Source: Adiantum capillus-veneris
Lineage: Eukaryota > Streptophyta > Polypodiopsida > Polypodiales > Pteridaceae
Direction: 5' to 3'
Assembly: GCA_014529385.2 (NCBI GenBank)
Contig: CM043965.1
Span: forward strand, 67,639,690 to 67,699,689
DNA: 60,000 nucleotides
The notes below the pieces were generated by a model that was not told where the DNA came from, did not search any database, and saw only the letters and a list, made by a program, of their open reading frames with translations. Both the position numbers and the translations under genes were made by a program. Within the stretch, counting starts at the first letter, position 1. Each line of letters begins with the position of its first letter. Positions 31,025-42,894 of the stretch are shown here, in pieces.

Positions 31025-32709
31025 AGGCTCTCAGCTTCCTAGAAGCTGTTAAGAATTTCCAACAAGATTTATGATCCCTTAGTAAGTCTACACTTTTAGA
31101 AATGGTTCCTAAAGTCTCAAAATGTTTTCCTTTTTTTCCTTCAAAACAAGTCGAGGTAGAAGGGGCAAGTGTGGACAATCAACTCTGGACGATCCCCAAC
31201 AAAGGTTTTTTGGTCATATCTCTCTTGAATCTTGGATTTTTAAAGCCAACTTACCAGCTAATTGCATGGATGAGTGTCGAATTTATATTCTGAAAGGAAT
31301 TCAATTCATGGATAAAGGAGAGTAGATCAATGCTCCCTTTGCCATGTTTTTTTTGGATCTTGCCAAATGTTCGACTAACACTGGGATTAATGGATGCACA
31401 AAAGGTTTTATGGCCTTCTCTAAGCCAAATGCAGATTACTACTCAGATTCTATTTGAAATATTTTTACAGGCCATATATCAAATGTGCTTGTAAGTTCCT
31501 GACCAACAAAGCTGCTTGTGAGTCAAGAATCATTTGGTTTGATCATGCGGTTTGTTACATACTTAATCACCTGGAATTATTATTTTCGGACAAAGCGACA
31601 GAGTTTCACTTATCATTAATAGGTTCATGTCTTGGGATAAAAGAACTTTACATGGTTTTAGCATTGATTGCGTTCATTCACTTTCGTAGCATGATGCTTG
31701 AAGTTCTCAAGGAGCTTAAAGAGGATGAACCGGGAACATTTCTTACATCATATGGCAATTACAAAGAAGAGAAGACTCTACTTAGTTTGCTTAACCCCAC
31801 TACGGAGGAATAATCTACCCCATCCCTGAAAAGACCTATTTCTTTGACTAATACTCCTAATTCACTCACCTCTTTCTTTACCCCCTCTATTACTTCTAGT
31901 TCTAACTTTGGCAAAGGGAAAACTAAAAGTTACACCAATAAAGGGAGAGCCAAAAATCTTCCTGTAAAACGTCTTCTTGACATGTGATTATAATATTTTC
32001 AGGTAATCACCAACCTCGTGGGCAAGAAGATCTTGAGTATTAAGAAGGAGGCACAAAACCAGATTTTTTGTGCATTGTCTTTTTGCGGCTAAAAAAACTC
32101 TAGAACTGTACTCAACTAAATCTATTTTGATGGAAATTTTTCATCAAAAATTTGGTAATTCTTCCCTACTAAATCATGTTACTTTTACACAAATCCACTT
32201 ACAAATTTTTACTACAATACAAACTTTTTAAGACAACACATCTTGCCTACTTGTACTTGCATTAAGCATCATTTTGATAAATTTGGATCACACCTTTGTA
32301 CTTCAAACCTAGACTTTTGCAAGGATTAGGAGATTCGAGCTTTGCTTAACAAAGGATTAAATCATATTCCACTTCCACCACTTAATCCTCACTTAGCTTT
32401 TGTTGCCCTTCTTAATTGATTAATTGACTTGGTTAATAAACTCAAACTAGAGCTAAAGGTGCACCATATCCTCTCTCAACTACTTTTTCACTCCTTCTCA
32501 AACAAGGTATCAAACTTGAACCCATAGTGGCTTAGCACGGACACTAACTGGTGCTCTAGCTATACTTACAAAATTAGAGATCTTGCATCTAAATTTGTTA
32601 TTATGGGACTAGAAAAAGTTGGAAATACAGCTGCAATTATGTTCAAACATGTTGTGTACTTGTCATTACTAGATAGATTGAATGGAGACAAATTCTCCAC
32701 TATCCATTA
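31025..32709 (+). pseudogene. Penelope-like reverse transcriptase, copy 1, N-terminal half
   Basis: Shares about 1 kb with the reverse complement of 45100-46140. Readable coding blocks in changing frames: DECRIYILKGIQFMD, YIKCACKFLTNKAACESRII, EIRALLNKGLNHIPLPPL (about 32328-32382) and DLASKFVIMGLEKVGNTAAI (about 32581-32640) followed by KHVVYLSLLDRLNG. The LLNKGLNHIP-type block ahead of the RT fingers is common in Penelope-like elements. Stops and shifts are frequent, so it is dead. It is interrupted at 32710 by a TIR element and resumes at 38405. No GIY-YIG endonuclease was found. Confidence 0.5.
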
Positions 32710-35129
32710 GGAAAAATATGAACCCTTTAAGGGGCCTTTGGGATTAAGGTTAATTAGAGGCCAACCAATAGGAAGAGGGTGGTGGATACACTCTATACCC
32801 TCAAAAAAGTAGGGGGACAAGGTAGTCTTACATCTCTTAATGGCCTCTTACCTAGTGAGAAGGTAAAGGAGGTGGCTAGGGGAAAGGGAGGGAGGGAGGG
32901 GGACCACTTTGACCTCGTTCCCCCCACTTTTTGGCCCGGATTTAAAAATACACTAAAAATTTCAAATTTCCCTCCTTAAAAGGTCCCTTAACTTATTTTA
33001 TGGTTAAAAAAGTATTTTTGACCTCCAAAAGTAAAAAATGTGCACTAAAAAATTCCAAAAAAATATTTTTTTAAAAGAAAATTCAAAACATCATTTTCCA
33101 CCCTCCAAAGTCTTTCCAAACCTATGCTATAGCTAAACAGTGATTTTCTCTCTCTACAAACCCTTTTTAAAGCTCTCCATGGTTGCAGCAAACCACATAC
33201 ACCCCCTATAGTCCAGCATTATCTCTCTGCTAGATTTCTCCCATCTCCATTGTAACACCAAGCAAGCTTCTCCCCCATATCTTCCCCTTGCTCACCACAT
33301 AGTTTCACACCAAGCTAGCTCCTCTCTCTTCTCTCACCTCCATTACAGCAGCATGAAACAAGATTCTACTCCTTCTACTTTCATTCACTCACACTACATG
33401 GAAACCACTACTCCCAAAGGTGGAAAACGCATGATCTCACATGACTTGCATACCACAACAACAGGAGGTGTGAATAGTGCGTGGCATTGCAAGGGTTCAT
33501 CTCCAACATAAAGATAGAATGGTGAGAAAACTACCCTTGTAGCTTACATTCAGAGCTTAACATCATCTCCATCTTTAAGTTTATCATGCTAGAGAGAATT
33601 AACCTTTTTATGGTTTTCAATGTTTAGGCTTCACACCTCATAACACTGGGTGGTGCTAGTTTGTTGATGGCTTTGGTACGCCATATATAGTTGTGTAGCA
33701 TGTGATTGAGTCTCACAATGCAAGTAAGTTGTGTTATCTCGGAGAGTCATCAAAGATTTTTCTTATAATTTATTCTTTGTATAGTTGTCATTAGATTATT
33801 AAAATGATATCATTTTGTACTTTATAACTTTGTGCTCACATAATCTGTTGTTTACTTACAAAGTCAACTTGTTTTGAGAGGACACGAGCAAGCAACCATG
33901 TGCAGAGATGGAAATCACCCTATTTTTGTTCCGTGAGAGGAACCTTTCACTACCATGTTAAAAGATTTTGATAAGAATAGTAGGATTTTTGTAGAATCTT
34001 GAACCAATAGGTACTCTCTAGGAGCTCTTAGAAAAGACATCCATATAGCACTACTATCTTTCCCAGTGTCATAGACACACAAATACTCAAGTGTATATGA
34101 ATCTCTAGATGAAGAAGACAAATACTTGTAAGAGAAATGGTGTTGCATTGAGTGAGAGTATTTAATTTAGATTACTGGAGTTTCATACAGATTAGAGAAA
34201 TATTGTTGATCTTTATGGATGTTTTGGTAAGATGTTTCAAGTCTTAATCATTCCACCATGAAGAAATTCATGCAATATTTTGATTTCAGTTTAATCATCG
34301 ATGGTTATTCTTATTAAAGTGGATCATAACCTTTGTCAAGATGTCCTCATTTGGGATGTTGAATATATATCATTAGCAACATTTAACAAGTTGAGAAAGC
34401 TAAATTCTTGCTTTGCAACATGTTATTGTCTCCATAATATGCATATGCCAAGCTTGACTTAGAGAAATGACAACTTGAGATGGAGGTGTCAATGTATAGG
34501 AGTGACTTCTTATTGATTCGTAATTCATCATACATATATTGTAATGACTTTGAATTTTCATCTTTTGAGTAGCGTTGACAAGTTTTTGGTATCAAATCTT
34601 CTTAAATATCCCTATTCATTCGCTATTAGTAGCTATTTCTTTGGTATTGCTAAAGATGATACCAATAGTGTTCACCTTGTGAACTTAATTGTTAAATTGC
34701 GGATTTGATTTTTACTATGTAGCTCACTTGGATAGAGAAAGTGTAAACATAAATTATAGATACATGCATTGTTAACATAGAAGATATGTATCACTCGAGC
34801 CTATGTAAACTGCTAATCAAGAAACCTTTGGTTGGATACTATAACAGTAGGTGTCACATGTAGTTTCAAATACCAAAGAAATGGCTTAACCAAAACATTC
34901 CCAAGAACACAACGTGAACACAAAGAAGTAAAAATTGGCTCCTTGTTTGGTTGATTTCTAGTGCTAAATGTTTAGTGCACAGAACTTGTGAGGCCTTTGA
35001 CCTGGGGAGTGCACTGAAGTATATGTAACATAGGACGTGTTCAACAGAAGGGAATTTATATTCTTGTAAAGTTACAGAAACATGTGTTGGTAAGGCCTAT
35101 AAGGGGTACTTTTAATCCATTGTGGTGAA

Positions 35130-35935
35130 TGCACATGATATAGGAAAATTTTACATAGTGAATACTCCGGACATCAAACACTACACCTCTATCTCGTGGC
35201 CATGCATTAAAACAAAGCCCCTATTTGTCATTTTAAAGCACCAGGGACCCTCAACAAGAGGGGCCACAAGGGCGCACAAAATGGCCATCCAGGACAAAAT
35301 AGACCAAGATATTTCCAAGAACAGGGGACACAAGGAAGTAAAAAATGGTTGATAAGCATGATACAAGTTAATATTGTATTCATTGGGGGGGGGAGTTTGC
35401 TATGAACACATTAAACTACCAAGTTCTATCTCATGGCCATGCATAAAAAAGCCTGTATTTGCCATTTTAAGGCCCTAGAGACCCTCAACAAGAGGGGCCA
35501 CAATGGCACGCAAAATGGCCATCCAAAATTTTTGGATAGCCATTTTGCGCGCCCTTGTGGCCCCTCTTGTTGAGGGTCCTTGGGGACTATAAATGGCAAG
35601 TACATGCATACTTTTGATGGATGGCCATCCAGGAATAAGTAGGGACCAAGATATTTCCAAGAACAAGGGATGGACACAAGGAATTAAAAATTGGTTGATA
35701 AGCATGGTACAAGGTTTAGGTATTTGCCATTGGGGAGGGGAGGGGGAGTTTGCTATGAACACATTAAATTTCCCAGTTCTATCTCATGTCCATGCATAAA
35801 AAAGCCTGTACTTGCCATTTTAAGGCCCCAGGGACCCTCAACAAGAGGGGATGGCCATTTTGCGCGCCCTTGTGGCCCCTCTTGTTGAGGGTCCTTGGGG
35901 CCTTAAAATGGCAAGTACAAGCATATTTTTGATGC
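35130..35935. repeat. cluster of tandem units with long palindromes
   Basis: Three diverged units of about 300 bp share TTTGCTATGAACACATTAAA, TCTCATGGCCATGCATAAA and GACCCTCAACAAGAGGGG. In the second (about 35475-35580) and third (about 35810-35920) units this last motif is followed by its reverse complement, CCCCTCTTGTTGAGGGTC, making imperfect hairpins with arms of about 45-50 bp and tiny loops, centred near 35527 and 35866. In the first unit only one arm is present. Confidence 0.85.
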
Positions 35936-37385
35936 ATGGCCATGATTCAAGTGGTAAGTTGAATTTTTAGGCTATTTTCAAGAGCTTCTAGCTTCCAATC
36001 GGCTCTGAATTTGTCTAGGCTTGTCTCACATAAATTTGTTCATCTCGTCGCGCTCTTCGACCATTGTGTGATGCAAAAAAAAAAAATCTTGCTCGGGTTC
36101 TCAAAAAATCAATGTGCAAGTTGACAATTTCTAAAAAAATGATGTAAAACAGATATTTCTTACTTTTTTCTTAATCTACGGGCTCAAACGAGCATTAAAA
36201 ACCATGGATATGAAATTTAGAAAGAAAAATGTTTTTTATTGTGTTAAGGTCTTTAATTTTCTACATAAAATTAATATTAAAATAACGCCTAAAAGGATCA
36301 AAAGTGGTTGCCCTCAGTCATAAATTGAAACTGAAGAAAAATCAGAATGAACTCCTAGATTGTGTACAAACTTTAAAATAACCAAATTTTTCTATTTAAA
36401 AAAATTAATTCCTAAAAATTTGAAAAAGACCACCCTTGACTTCCCACAATAGAGAGAAATCAAAGGGTAAAGAGAGTCTTGTCACAAGTGCATGGTATAA
36501 GTCTAATCGTTTATTTCCGTCAAGATCTCTTGTACTTTATCATGTCTTCTCATGTACAATCTTACCAACAAAAGCAAATTCACACTTTTAAATGACTACA
36601 AATATATTAACTTATCAAACAATCTAAAATATGGTAGACCTAAAGTGCTCTTACACATCAACAAAAAAAAAAGTTCCAAATTTATTCTCATTAACTTTGA
36701 TCAACATACATACGTGAACAATTTTAAAAATAGTAGGGATAGTTCTTACAACATCAATGACATGGTATGCTCATGGGTGACCCATCACATAAAAATATTA
36801 TTTGATAGAGTGCCCACATTTTTAGGAAAGGGTGTGTTGCTGCTGATGAAAAGCTATTGCATTGTCCTACTAGGGAGCTCTCATGTTTAGCATAATGATT
36901 TTGGGTGTAGTGGGAAACATGTGCGGTGAGCTTTGTGCCACCGTAAAAGCTTATGTTTAGGGCCAGCTCCTTGAGCCATCCTGGAAACAATGCACTCTCA
37001 ACTAGCATAGTAAGAGGTCACCTTGTAACAAAACATGTATGAATTAACATTTGCAAGTTGTATAATAAAAACACTTGTTAAGTATATGTTGTACAAATTT
37101 GCAAGTATTTCCATCCAACTGGGAATAAACAATCCTAAAATATACATTAGGATGAGATTACCCACCTCCAATAAGCATGGATTTGAAGCACCTACCTGCA
37201 AGATGTAACAAAGAAGACTGTTTTAGAGGAAAAGTGGTGACACTTGGCCTCTCTAACGTGCAGCCTTTCACTATTTGTGCGCAAAAGCAACCTTTGTGCT
37301 AAGCACTACAAAACAAGTAGAGGCAACACCTTAGACTTCAAAGTCTATGATAAGAAGAACACAACCAAAAGTAAGAAATATATTG
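35936..37385. other. non-coding part of the 5.7-kb TIR element
   Basis: AT-rich, homopolymer-rich sequence with short open frames only; nothing recognisable. Confidence 0.5.
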
Positions 37386-37667
37386 TTACCTTGCACAAAG
37401 GGGTGTTTTATTCAAATATGTGATGGTATTGACAAGCTTCATAATGTACACATCCTTTTCCTGCAATTGTTGTTGGAGAGTTTCAACCTCCCTCTTCGAA
37501 GAGGCAATACTTTCTTGTAATTCCGATGTTTTGAGCTGAAGAGCTTGACATTCATGCATCCACGAATGCGAAGAAGCACCTACACCCATACACAACCAAT
37601 TGCAATAGCTTAACAAGCCTACTTCTCCCCTCCCAAGATATTGAAGAACCATCAACATTTGTCTCAT
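37386..37667 (-). CDS. coiled-coil exon in the 5.7-kb TIR element
   Basis: Minus-strand open frame of 93 codons, ending in a strong coiled coil: CQALQLKTSELQESIASSKR then EVETLQQQLQEKDVYIMKLV. Short coiled coils of this kind end some plant transposase proteins (for example those of En/Spm elements), so this may be the 3' exon of a transposon gene; the rest was not found. An apparent splice site near 37580 is uncertain. Confidence 0.35.
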   Translation of the reverse strand: MRQMLMVLQYLGRGEVGLLSYCNWLCMGVGASSHSWMHECQALQLKTSELQESIASSKREVETLQQQLQEKDVYIMKLVNTITYLNKTPLCAR

Positions 37668-37799
37668 CGACGGTACGACATTCCTAGAAATGATCTCTGC
37701 TCACCCTCATGTGCGGCCTTCGGCGTAAACGCCGCGGAGAAGCAAATATGTATGCATACAATTTGTGATGTCCGTGAGCACCATGGTAGTTGTTGCGTG

Positions 37800-38030
37800 A
37801 GGAAGCAAAAGAAGAAAAGAGAGAGGGGGGAGAGAGTGGGAGGAACATGGAGGAGAGAAGGGGACAGTGGGGGAGAGGGAGAGAGAGGGGAGGAGGAGGA
37901 GAGAAGGGGACATGGATGAAGAGGGAGGAAAAGAGAAGGGGGCAATGGGGGAGAGGGAGAGAGAGGGGAGGAGGAGGAGAGAAGGGAAGGGAAGAGAGAG
38001 AAAAGAGAGGAGGAAGAGAGAACAAACTTA
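37800..38030 (+). repeat. purine-rich GA/GGA tract with about 79-bp tandem duplication
   Basis: Nearly pure G/A on the plus strand. The block GGGGGAGAGGGAGAGAGAGG followed by GGAGGAGGAGAGAAGGG occurs at about 37868 and again at about 37947. The overlapping long ORFs on both strands are composition artefacts. Confidence 0.85.
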
Positions 38031-38404
38031 TTTTTTTTGGGAGGATGGTTTTTTTTGAAAATTGTTTAGTGCTTGTAGGTTTAAAAAAAGGTCAAAAAAT
38101 GATTTTATATGGTATATATATTGGGAGAGTTTTAAGAAGTTTAAATTTTGTTTATTTTTTTTTGTCAATTTTTGGCTTGTGACCACGTTTTTGCTGATGT
38201 GGCCACACCTCTTTACTCCCTTCACTTTCAAAAAGCTAGAGAGAGAAAGTGACCTCATAGGTCCACATCCTACATGTGTCTTAAAAAAAGGCTAAAAAAA
38301 TCTACTCAAAACTAGCTTCTTGAATGCCTTTGTCCCCTTAACCCTACACAACATTAGCCTTAGTCCCTAAAAATTAGGATTCCTTACAAGGTCCATATTT
38401 CTCC

Positions 38405-38449
38405 TAATGCTACTGGGAATCTACTTACAACACAACTTCAAGAACTTGG
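38405..38449 (+). pseudogene. Penelope-like RT copy 1, middle fragment
   Basis: Encodes the equivalent of NLLTTQLQEL, matching the other copy at 45044-45085 (minus strand), directly before the solo LTR. The final CTTGG is the target duplication. Confidence 0.7.
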
Positions 38450-39284
38450 TGTCATAAAATCTAATAACTAACTAACCAAATAATTTTCTCATATTAAATT
38501 GATCATTTAATGTGGAAGAATAAATGGGAACAAGGGTTAGAATATAGACATGTGCTTATGGATCTATCTCAACACAAGGCCAAGGTTAAAGGGTCCAAAT
38601 GAGAGATGGTTTGTCAAATAGAAAGGCTAGCTAATGGAGCTAAAAGACCTTAGGGTTTGCTTCATTAAAGACCTCCAAAGGTGTTAAAAGTCCTTTGAAC
38701 TTAGGCAAGCTAGGGTTGTGCTTGAGGTGGGAACCCGGCTCAAGCTTGAGATGCTTGTCGTGCTTGCTGGCTAAAGTGCTTGAGGTGCTTGTCGTGCTTG
38801 TTGACTAAGGTTCTTAAGGTGCTTGAGGTTTTTAATGACTAAGGTGCTAAGGTGACTAAGGTGCTTGAGGGGCTTGAAGAGTTCCAAAAGTCAAACATGA
38901 TCCCTACTCAAAGGGGGGCGAACCCTCATTGTAGGAGCATGAGAGAGAACACACACCTCACACAAGGCAAGCTTGGTCTAAAGAAGTATAAAGGATACTT
39001 GTCAAGTTCCTCTTCATGTTGCCCTCATGGTGTGCGTAAAGCCTATTGGTTGGACTCTCAAGGGGTCCAATAATAATTTAGCTATTTTAATCAATTGTGT
39101 ATGCATTTATCAAGGCCTATCTCTCAAAGGGGAAAGGGGGACACTTGTCCCAAGGCTAGCATGCTTGCTTGATATGCACTCTGCTTGTGATTGACTAGGC
39201 TTGAAGGGGTCCAATGAGCTTCCACCATGAGCTAGAAGAGGGGGTCAACCAAAGCAAGTAGGGGGCTAGCTTGGGGGATAGGCT

Positions 39285-39322
<38 letters not shown>

Positions 39323-39999
39323 GTGTGAAGTGCAAAGTGCAAGAGCTTCATCTGCTTCTCCAAGCTAGTAGATAAGTTGAGAGCCTACACCAACACTCTT
39401 GGCTATGGAATGCAAATCCAACAGAGAGCCATGCTTCAATGCTTAAGCTTACCATCTTCTTCATCTTCGTTACTATGCTATTATGCTATGCTAAGCAAGA
39501 AGAGTGATGATAAGTGAGGAACTATTTCTTTCTCCTATGAATGTTTCTTCTTCCTCTTACCTACCTTCATTCCCCGCTAGCTCTCTCCGCCTTTGAAGGT
39601 GTTTGAGTCGTTGGGACTGGGGCCGGGGATGGTTAATGCTTTTACAAAGTTTATGTTATGCTCGTGATGCATGAAGCTTTCCATCTTCATTGCATCACTT
39701 AGGTCACAAGGAACACAAATATTGTATTGTACCAAGTCTCTCTTGATGGGAGAATCTATAATACAAAAGCCTATTGGAGGGGGACCGGCTCCACATAAAT
39801 CCGGTCCTCCACTGTTGTCAAGTTCTCTAATTCTCTCTCTTGCAAAAGTATTATTCATGCCAAGTTAATTAAGTATAATGGTTATGTTGCTAGCGCTAAT
39901 TAAGTTCACTTGTATGTTCTCAAAGTAGTCTCATGAAAATTCTCACTCTAATTCTCTTAATTCCGCTATTCTTAAAGTTCATAGGCCATTTCCATAACA
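38450..39999 (-). repeat. 1550-bp solo LTR
   Basis: TG...CA ends (TGTCATAAAA ... CCATAACA) with perfect 5-bp target duplication CTTGG at 38445-38449 and 40000-40004. It interrupts the Penelope-like coding sequence exactly between LQELG and NPGN. No internal retrotransposon sequence is left, as after recombination between two LTRs. Related copies lie at 28053-29540 and 30318-31024. It contains a (CT)n run at 39291-39319. Confidence 0.9.
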
Positions 40000-40859
40000 C
40001 TTGGTTACAATCCTGGTAACAAAAACTACCGATACTCTTTCTCGCTTAAAAGCACACAAACATAAATTCAAATGGATCTCAGATGCCTCAAATGGAATTT
40101 ACACAAAAATTATAGACTCCATGACTAAATGTCTTAATTTAATATTCATAGAACTAGAATACCATTGTGCAACCAAACAAAAAACAACTTGCAAGTTTCT
40201 CGAGATCAACTACAATCCATTTTGGATAATTAAGAATAGTACCGAACTATTCTTAAACCTCCTAGAACAAATTACGCAAGTCTATACAACAGACGTTATA
40301 TAATGCTACGAAAATACTCCCATTTTTGGAGCTATTGGTCTGCTCTCTATTTTAGAAGAGTTGATTGAGTTGCCTTTAAAAGTAGAGCAAAAAAACATTA
40401 TTTTGTTATTTCACTCATTAAAGAACCAACTTGGGTTAAAACACACTCACACGCATACACATAGCCCCTTTTTACTTTAACAAAATGGAATTAATACTAC
40501 ACCTCCATTGGCTTCTTAACAATTGCATTATCCAATTGGGAGTGCAATGATTTAAACAACAAAAAGGAATTTCTATGAGATTCTCTTGTTCATCGGTACT
40601 GTGTAATCTCACCTAGCTTACTTTGAATGCAAATGGTATATGAGAAAACTACATAACTCAAAGACACAAAAAAAAATCACACAATTCATACATACTGCAA
40701 GATATATGGATGATATTGTTAGCTTAAACAACAGGTTTTTCAAAGAAAAACTTATGGACATTATCCCCTTAGCATGCTTAATAATAAAGATATTGTTGGC
40801 ACAATTATTGCACTAGATGGAAAGAACCCTTTACGACTAACTTATCTTACATTAAAAAT
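40000..40859 (+). pseudogene. Penelope-like RT copy 1, reverse transcriptase palm
   Basis: RT copies RNA into DNA for this retroelement class. Visible in order: YKAHKHKF-like finger (KAHKHKFKWISDASNGIYTK, 40052-40111), motif A with TTDVI-stop-CYENTPI (about 40283-40325, the Asp before CYE), a degraded motif B (KGISMRFSCSSV, about 40565) and motif C RYMDDIVSLNN with the YMDD box at 40703-40714. The second copy (44240-45180, minus strand) keeps the better motif B, KGIPIGFSWS. Many stops are present. The call as Penelope-like rests on the K-HK finger motif and overall motif spacing; another non-LTR RT class is possible. Confidence 0.55.
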
Positions 40860-41286
40860 GATCTAGTAGGGGATCAAAGAGAGCTTTTTGAGGGAGATAA
40901 AATAAATAAATGGAATGGCTGGCAAATTTATTGAAAAGGCTCTCTCTATGAACTTTGTGCTGGATTCCCCAATCTTATGCAAAAATCTCCCTCCGCCAAA
41001 TGATGAACCATGATGTTGCAGGCCATCACCCAAAATCATGCCACACATTAAAAGACATTTCTATGGATTGATGATTGGGTGGTTGGAAAATTTATTTGCA
41101 CTTTCAACATTGTGCTTGTACACAAGCTACATTACATGTGAAGACAAGTGCATAAGTCCAACACGCGAGAGCTTTATCGTTAGATTCTTCACTTTAAAAT
41201 ACAATTGAATATCAAAGTATGAGGATCAGGGTGCTGGATAGAACTTCTTTGATGCAATGCACGCGGCGTGGGGGGTGAGGAGAGAG

Positions 41287-41360
<74 letters not shown>

Positions 41361-42225
41361 TGTACTTAAAAATTCAATATAGAGGTGCAAACGTGTGAAA
41401 CGAGCCCAATTACAAACAAAGTAGAACCACAATGATTGCAAACCCATTAAGAAGTGTTAAAAGAAATCAGCTAAAAACCCACTTATTTACGGAATATTGT
41501 AAAAGCAATCATCCATAACGATCTACAAATATTATCAATCCACACACTATGCGAATAGAAATTTGAAATGTCTATTCCAGTTTAGTGGTGGGAGAATCTA
41601 ACTCCACAATTTTTGGATGTGTCTCAATCAGATGCCTGGGCATACTCACTCTATGAGCATAATTTGTTGGATAACTCCTTGTTGCTCTCAAATATTGTCA
41701 TCATTTGGCCCATCTAGATCCCCAACAAAGCCATTGCGCCATAATCACCTCCGTATTGTACGACAACGTTGTTCCCATTTGTATACTAGCTGCCAAAGAA
41801 ACCAATGCCCACATTCCATACCTCTTGCATGGCAAACAACAGGTGTCAAAGTGTACCTGATAAAGGGGTGGCAAAGTGTACCTTGCATAGGTGTCCCACC
41901 AATCTCCTTTTTCCAATCACTCTACTCTAGCCCATCGAACCAGGCATCGTCCGATGGTATGTCAATTGCCTTTGAAGTCTAGGTGAGCTCTTTTCTTATT
42001 GCGGACACCAATAGTGTGCACACATTCCTATTATCCTTCTTTCATATCGGTGTCTTGCAGACAACCACGTTTATGTTGTCTTCACGCCATCCAATATCAT
42101 GCACCATTCCATAATTGTATGACAAGTAGATGACTATGAACACACCTCTATCATTTGATGATGTAGACAATGCTAGATGGGCAAACTGTCCAAGCTTGCA
42201 CACCTCCATTCTGTTCCACTATGGA
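40860..42225. other. 1.37-kb segment inserted in Penelope-like copy 1
   Basis: The 40-bp coding piece before it (40817-40859, GAACCCTTTACGACTAACTT and on) is repeated just after it at 42226-42271, so the segment is flanked by a long direct repeat. Inside: a (GA)n tract at 41278-41358 and short ORFs without similarity. A short piece (41637-41652, GGGCATACTCACTCTATG) recurs inverted near 42633. Confidence 0.5.
41278..41358 (+). repeat. (GA)n microsatellite
   Basis: About 40 GA units with two interruptions, the longest simple repeat in the window. Confidence 0.95.
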
Positions 42226-42520
42226 GAACCCTTTACTACTAGCACAACTTATCTTACATTAAAAATTACGTTACTAGAACCATATACAGTAGAATTTACA
42301 ACAACAAGATATATCTGGAAACGAGATAAATTTCAATTTACTATTATTGAACTTATCAAAGAAAAAAGTAATCGCCCTTATAAAAATGCGATTAATACTT
42401 GCTTAGGAATTCTCTACCTCATAATGTACCTCGTCTAGCAACTCCTTTGTAGCATTCAAAGAAGCCTCTAAGATCATCAACAAGTTTATGCACATTGGGT
42501 TTCTAAAACCGAAAATAATC
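42226..42520 (+). pseudogene. Penelope-like RT copy 1, thumb/C-terminus
   Basis: Open frame reading TTYLTLKITLLEPYTVEFTT, then RYIWKRDKFQFTIIELIKEK and PYKNAINTCLGILYL. It directly continues the RT palm region. The same sequence is present inverted at 42640-42894 and, beyond the piggyBac-like element, at 44236-44290. The intact TTAA at 42259-42262 is the empty counterpart of the insertion site in the other copy. Confidence 0.55.
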
Positions 42521-42639
42521 AATATCATTATTCAATCTCTTAATAAAAATGAATGGCCTGGAAGTAAAGTCAACACAAATACCATCATCACTCTGATGAG
42601 GCAGTAGGCCCCACTCTATGGGTCTATTGCCTCATAGAG

Positions 42640-42894
42640 TGAGTATGCCTGGATTAAACCCATTGTGCATAAACTTGTTGATTAGTTGAGAGATTTCTTG
42701 TTATGCTACAAATGAGCTACTAGACGAGTAAATTATGAGGTAGAGATTCCTAAGCAAGTATTGATCACATTTTTAAAAGGGTGATTACTTTTTTCTTTGA
42801 TAAATTCAATAGTAGTAAATTGAAATTTATCTTGTTTCCAACTATATCTTGTTGTAAAGTCCCATGTATATGGTTCTAGTAATGTAATTTTTAA
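42640..42894 (-). pseudogene. Penelope-like RT copy 2, thumb/C-terminus
   Basis: Reverse-complement match to 42265-42510 at about 90%. With the plus-strand copy it forms a tail-to-tail inverted repeat with a spacer of about 120 bp. It ends at TTAA (42891-42894), where the piggyBac-like element is inserted. Confidence 0.75.

Larger units (their letters stand above)
32710..38404. mobile_element. 5.7-kb TIR DNA transposon inserted in Penelope-like copy 1
   Basis: The left end GGAAAAATATGAACCCTTT and the reverse complement of the right end GGAGAAATATGGACCTTGT match at 15 of 19 positions, both flanked by TA (32708-32709 and 38405-38406). Coding sequence of the Penelope-like element stops at the left end and continues after the right end, which supports an insertion. 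No transposase is recognised. It holds a coiled-coil exon (37386-37670), a palindrome cluster (35220-35935) and a purine-rich tract (37800-38030). Superfamily undecided. Confidence 0.5.

Noticed and set aside
37664-38182. Long overlapping ORFs on both strands
   Set aside because: They come from the purine-rich GA/GGA tract, which is free of stops by composition.
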